Shown piece by piece: positions 6,310-8,023 of a stretch of DNA of 8,023 nucleotides (the first letter of the stretch is position 1; every line of letters starts with the position of its first letter). Position numbers and translations under genes: made by a program. Source of the stretch: CAJXCL01 sp036011265 (GTDB lineage Bacteria; Nitrospinota; Nitrospinia; CAJXCL01); the NCBI GenBank assembly GCA_036011265.1, contig DASCNB010000027.1, positions 1 to 8,023 on the forward strand. The letters are read 5' to 3'. The notes beneath the pieces were generated by a model, which saw nothing but the letters and a program-made list of their open reading frames with translations, was not told the origin of the DNA and searched no databases.

Positions 6310-6352
6310 AGCATTAATTACACTAATTTGTAAACTTAGTTTTTAAATAAAA

Positions 6353-7204
6353 ATGTTAAAAGATAAAAAGATAGCTTTTATAGGTTCTGGTAATATGGCA
6401 GAAGCTTTAATCAGCAGCTTGATCGATTCTTCTGTTTTCAATCCGGATGCCATATTATGCTCGGACATCAGTAAAAAGCGATTAGAATATATCCATAATA
6501 ACTATAATATTCATACGTCGCCGGATAATTTTGATGTAGCACAAAAAGCCGATATTATTATTTTATCCGTAAAACCACAGATAATTCTTAAAGTATTAGA
6601 TCAAATTTCCGAAACAGTGGATAGCTCCAAATTGGTTATTTCTATTGCTGCCGGTATTAGTCTTGACATAATTCAAAAGGCTATGAGCAAAGAAGGCGCT
6701 AAAACCTTTCGCTTAATTAGAGCGATGCCCAACACCCCGGCACTGGTTCAGACAGGAGCGACAGCCCTGACAAAAGGAGCAGATGCATCTGATAACGACT
6801 TAAAAGCGGCCTTTGAAATATTTAGCGCAGTTGGAAAAGCTGTGGAGATTGATGAAGATTTGATGGATGCGGTAACCGGTTTGAGCGGGAGTGGACCTGC
6901 TTATGTTTTTCTAATTATTGAAGCCTTGGCAGATGCCGGGGTAAAAGTAGGACTTCCAAAAGATATTTCCATGACGCTTTCAGTTCAAACCGTTTTGGGG
7001 GCGGCGAAACTCGCTTCTAAAAGTGGAGACCATCCGGCAAAATTGAGAGAGATGGTTACCTCCCCCGGAGGCACTACCATTGCCGGAATTAATTCTCTTG
7101 AAGAGGGAAACCTTAGGGCTGTTTTGATGAATGCCGTGGAAGCGGCTACTCAAAGAGGTAGAGAACTGGGGTCAATACAAAAAAAGAACGCTGGTTTAAA
7201 ATGA
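6353..7204 (+). CDS. proC: Pyrroline-5-carboxylate reductase
   Basis: ProC reduces 1-pyrroline-5-carboxylate to L-proline with NAD(P)H, the last step of proline synthesis, in the cytoplasm. The 283-aa product has the expected N-terminal Rossmann fold with IAFIGSGNMAEAL (7-19). The middle carries LSVKPQ (71-76) and RAMPNTPALV (123-132). The C-terminal dimerisation and active-site domain has AVTGLSGSGPAYVF (173-186) and the family signature LREMVTSPGGTTIAGI (231-246). Length is slightly above the usual 265-280 aa, and nothing is missing. It begins 43 nt after the yggS stop, with no clear Shine-Dalgarno, and is probably co-transcribed with yggS. Close linkage of yggS, proC and yggT is common in bacteria. 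The residues around PGGTTIAG and GSGPAY leave little doubt about identity. Confidence 0.97.
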   Translation: MLKDKKIAFIGSGNMAEALISSLIDSSVFNPDAILCSDISKKRLEYIHNNYNIHTSPDNFDVAQKADIIILSVKPQIILKVLDQISETVDSSKLVISIAAGISLDIIQKAMSKEGAKTFRLIRAMPNTPALVQTGATALTKGADASDNDLKAAFEIFSAVGKAVEIDEDLMDAVTGLSGSGPAYVFLIIEALADAGVKVGLPKDISMTLSVQTVLGAAKLASKSGDHPAKLREMVTSPGGTTIAGINSLEEGNLRAVLMNAVEAATQRGRELGSIQKKNAGLK

Positions 7205-7217
7205 TTATTATCTTTAG

Positions 7218-7250
7218 TTCGACTGCGACACTGGCACCTTTGCAGTCAAA
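7218..7250 (+). terminator. Weak hairpin after proC, possible terminator
   Basis: GACTGC (7221-7226) pairs with GCAGTC (7242-7247) around a 15-nt loop, and two T-A pairs extend the stem beyond one mismatch. It begins 14 nt after the proC stop. It lacks a proper T-run downstream (AAATTAAATG follows), so Rho-independent termination would be inefficient. It may only be a folded spacer. Confidence 0.25.
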
Positions 7251-7302
7251 TTAAATGTTTGTTTCATTCACGCTAATTGATCATGCTGATTATGTTTAAA
7301 TC

Positions 7303-7349
7303 ACACGGATTTTTTACTTGAATCTACGTAATCCTAATCAAATCCGTGT
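7303..7349. repeat. 10-bp inverted repeat ACACGGATTT/AAATCCGTGT
   Basis: ACACGGATTT (7303-7312) and AAATCCGTGT (7340-7349) are perfect inverse complements separated by 27 nt. Strings such as AATCCGTGTAATC recur in intergenic regions of various bacterial genomes as I recall, which points to a small dispersed repeat. It lies in the 203-bp proC-yggT gap and is followed at once by a second palindrome. Confidence 0.55.
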
Positions 7350-7353
7350 AATC

Positions 7354-7380
7354 ATGTATAGAATTGAAATTTCTATACAT
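7354..7380. repeat. Perfect 10-bp palindrome ATGTATAGAA/TTCTATACAT with 7-nt loop
   Basis: The arms at 7354-7363 and 7371-7380 are exact inverse complements around TTGAAAT. The right arm and loop are part of the 25-bp repeat that also occurs at 4900-4924. It could be an operator for yggT, an RNA hairpin in its leader, or the end of a small mobile repeat. There is no T-run for a terminator. Confidence 0.6.
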
Positions 7381-7387
7381 TAAATTA
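7363..7387 (+). repeat. Copy B of the 25-bp intergenic repeat
   Basis: This matches 4900-4924 with two mismatches (positions 10 and 17 of the repeat) and ends 20 nt before the yggT ATG. Unlike copy A it lies within a perfect palindrome, so it may be the more complete version of the element. Confidence 0.6.
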
Positions 7388-7393
7388 ATAAAA

Positions 7394-7399
7394 AAGGAG
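7394..7399 (+). promoter_or_regulatory. Shine-Dalgarno AAGGAG for yggT
   Basis: AAGGAG ends 8 nt before the ATG at 7408, ideal spacing, and fixes the yggT start. The spacer is almost all A, which favours strong initiation. Confidence 0.85.
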
Positions 7400-7407
7400 C
7401 AAAAAAA

Positions 7408-7707
7408 ATGTTTTTAATAGGAAACTTTTTGGAGGGCATTGCAGTAGTTCTTAATATGGCACTCTATTTATATATGTGGATTATTATCATCCGTGCCTTG
7501 ATAACATGGGTTAATCCCGATCCCTACAATCCTATTGTCCAGTTTTTATACAGGGTGACTGACCCAATGCTGTATCATATCAGAAAAGCGTTGCCCATTT
7601 CAGGAGCAGGAATTGATTTTTCTCCCATCATTGCTATTTTGATAATCTATTTTTTGCAGTATGCTCTTGTAGAGAGTTTAAGAGATATTGCAATACGTTT
7701 GCAATAG
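7408..7707 (+). CDS. yggT: YggT-family integral membrane protein
   Basis: This 99-aa protein has two hydrophobic segments (about 9-33 and 70-90). Between them is the family's conserved stretch: RALITWVNPDPYNPIVQFLY at 29-48, then RVTDP (49-53) and the basic RKALP (59-63). This is the single-repeat form of YggT (YlmG in Gram-positives and plastids, PF02325-type), around 85-100 aa, versus about 190 aa for the doubled E. coli form. YggT proteins are inner-membrane proteins of uncertain role. Links to osmotic tolerance and, for YlmG, to division or nucleoid organisation have been reported. Strong Shine-Dalgarno at 8 nt. The DivIVA-domain gene starts 15 nt after its stop, so the two form a unit, as in the ylmE-ylmG-divIVA neighbourhood of Firmicutes. 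Confidence 0.93.
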   Translation: MFLIGNFLEGIAVVLNMALYLYMWIIIIRALITWVNPDPYNPIVQFLYRVTDPMLYHIRKALPISGAGIDFSPIIAILIIYFLQYALVESLRDIAIRLQ

Positions 7708-7712
7708 AGAGG
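7706..7712 (+). promoter_or_regulatory. Shine-Dalgarno AGAGAGG for the DivIVA-domain gene, overlapping the yggT stop
   Basis: AGAGAGG overlaps the TAG stop of yggT (7705-7707) and ends 10 nt before the ATG at 7723. The overlap suggests that translation of the two genes is coupled. Confidence 0.65.
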
Positions 7713-7722
7713 TTTGATATAA

Positions 7723-8023
7723 ATGAGATTTTCTGTGGATGATATCCGAAATCAAAGATTCAAAACTAAATTCAACGGCCTTGATAAAAACGACGTAATG
7801 ACATACCTTCAGCTTGTTGCGGATGATTTTGAAGCTTTTCAGAAGGAAGCCGAGCAGTTCAAAGATCAACTGGAAAAAAAGGAAAAAACTATTAAAAAAT
7901 ATAAAGATCGGGAAGAAAAAATGAAGAGTTTGTTTGAAACCCTCTGCAAAGAAAAAGGCATTTCGCTTAATGAACTTTATAATGAAAAATCTGTTAATAA
8001 AAACCCAGCTGAAATGGGTGAAA
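7723..8023 (+). CDS. divIVA: DivIVA-domain protein (partial, 3' end outside window)
   Basis: The open frame runs to the window edge, giving 100 residues. MRFSVDDIRNQRFKTKFNGL matches the DivIVA N-terminal domain, and DKNDVMTYLQLVADDFE continues it into the first coiled-coil helix. From about 38 to 75 the chain is a charged coiled coil rich in K and E (EKKEKTIKKYKDREEKMK), and then GISLNELY may break the helix. In B. subtilis DivIVA, F17 and R18 form the membrane-inserting tip. Here F17 is kept, but residue 18 is Asn. DivIVA-family proteins mark curved membranes and organise division or polar growth. Outside Firmicutes and Actinobacteria, short DivIVA-domain proteins commonly follow yggT and are poorly characterised. 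The role in this organism is inferred from family and context. Confidence 0.9.
   Translation, partial: MRFSVDDIRNQRFKTKFNGLDKNDVMTYLQLVADDFEAFQKEAEQFKDQLEKKEKTIKKYKDREEKMKSLFETLCKEKGISLNELYNEKSVNKNPAEMGE

Noticed and set aside
6324..6347. ACTAA...TTAGT hairpin followed by T residues between yggS and proC as a terminator
   Set aside because: The stem is only 5 A/T-rich pairs, too weak for Rho-independent termination, and the genes are probably co-transcribed.
7364..7391. TTGAAA plus TAATAA in the 25-bp repeat as a promoter
   Set aside because: The -10 match is poor, and in copy A it would overlap the start codon.
7678..7869. Minus-strand open frame across the yggT-divIVA junction
   Set aside because: It overlaps two well-supported plus-strand genes and their Shine-Dalgarno.

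Overview
This is a low-GC, gene-dense bacterial window that falls into two transcriptional blocks. The lower half carries a housekeeping cluster in the order yggS-proC-yggT-divIVA. The upper half carries a less familiar set of membrane-associated enzymes. The gene content (alkaline-phosphatase-superfamily paralogs, a small GLPRSGTS sulfotransferase, YggS/ProC/YggT/DivIVA neighbours) fits an uncultivated bacterial lineage of the kind recovered by metagenomics. I cannot name the phylum from the sequence alone.

Block 1 (1-4742, minus strand) reads leftward as a tight operon of four genes. First is a 702-aa alkaline-phosphatase-superfamily (type I phosphodiesterase/nucleotide pyrophosphatase-like) protein with two N-terminal hydrophobic segments. 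Second is a 656-659-aa paralog with a single N-terminal signal/anchor. Third is a 64-aa ribbon-helix-helix-like protein with a strongly acidic linker and a C-terminal RLKGLGYL tail. Last is the 5' end of a small membrane protein with an EMC3/TMCO1-like layout, cut by the window edge. Both large enzymes keep all seven expected metal-binding and nucleophile residues. Their predicted catalytic domains may lie on opposite sides of the membrane. The substrate cannot be read from sequence.

Block 2 (4924-8023, plus strand) starts divergently from a 181-bp intergenic region. It opens with a small P-loop sulfotransferase-like protein. Then comes a YggS-family PLP protein whose reading frame is broken by a -1 shift at a run of ten A residues. 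The A AAA AAG heptamer there makes sequencing error, a genuine mutation and ribosomal or transcriptional slippage all possible. After that come intact proC, an intergenic region of 203 bp rich in inverted repeats, yggT with a strong Shine-Dalgarno sequence, and the 5' part of a DivIVA-domain gene that leaves the window.

Non-coding features of note are a 25-bp element present twice (4900-4924 and 7363-7387, 23/25 identical by eye), each copy directly upstream of or touching a start codon. There are also two inverted repeats upstream of yggT, a degenerate copy of a widespread palindromic ATTCCC...GGAAT repeat, and a small inverted repeat overlapping the possible sulfotransferase promoter. I see no tRNA, rRNA, CRISPR array, transposase or origin, and no gene-free stretch exceeds 300 bases.
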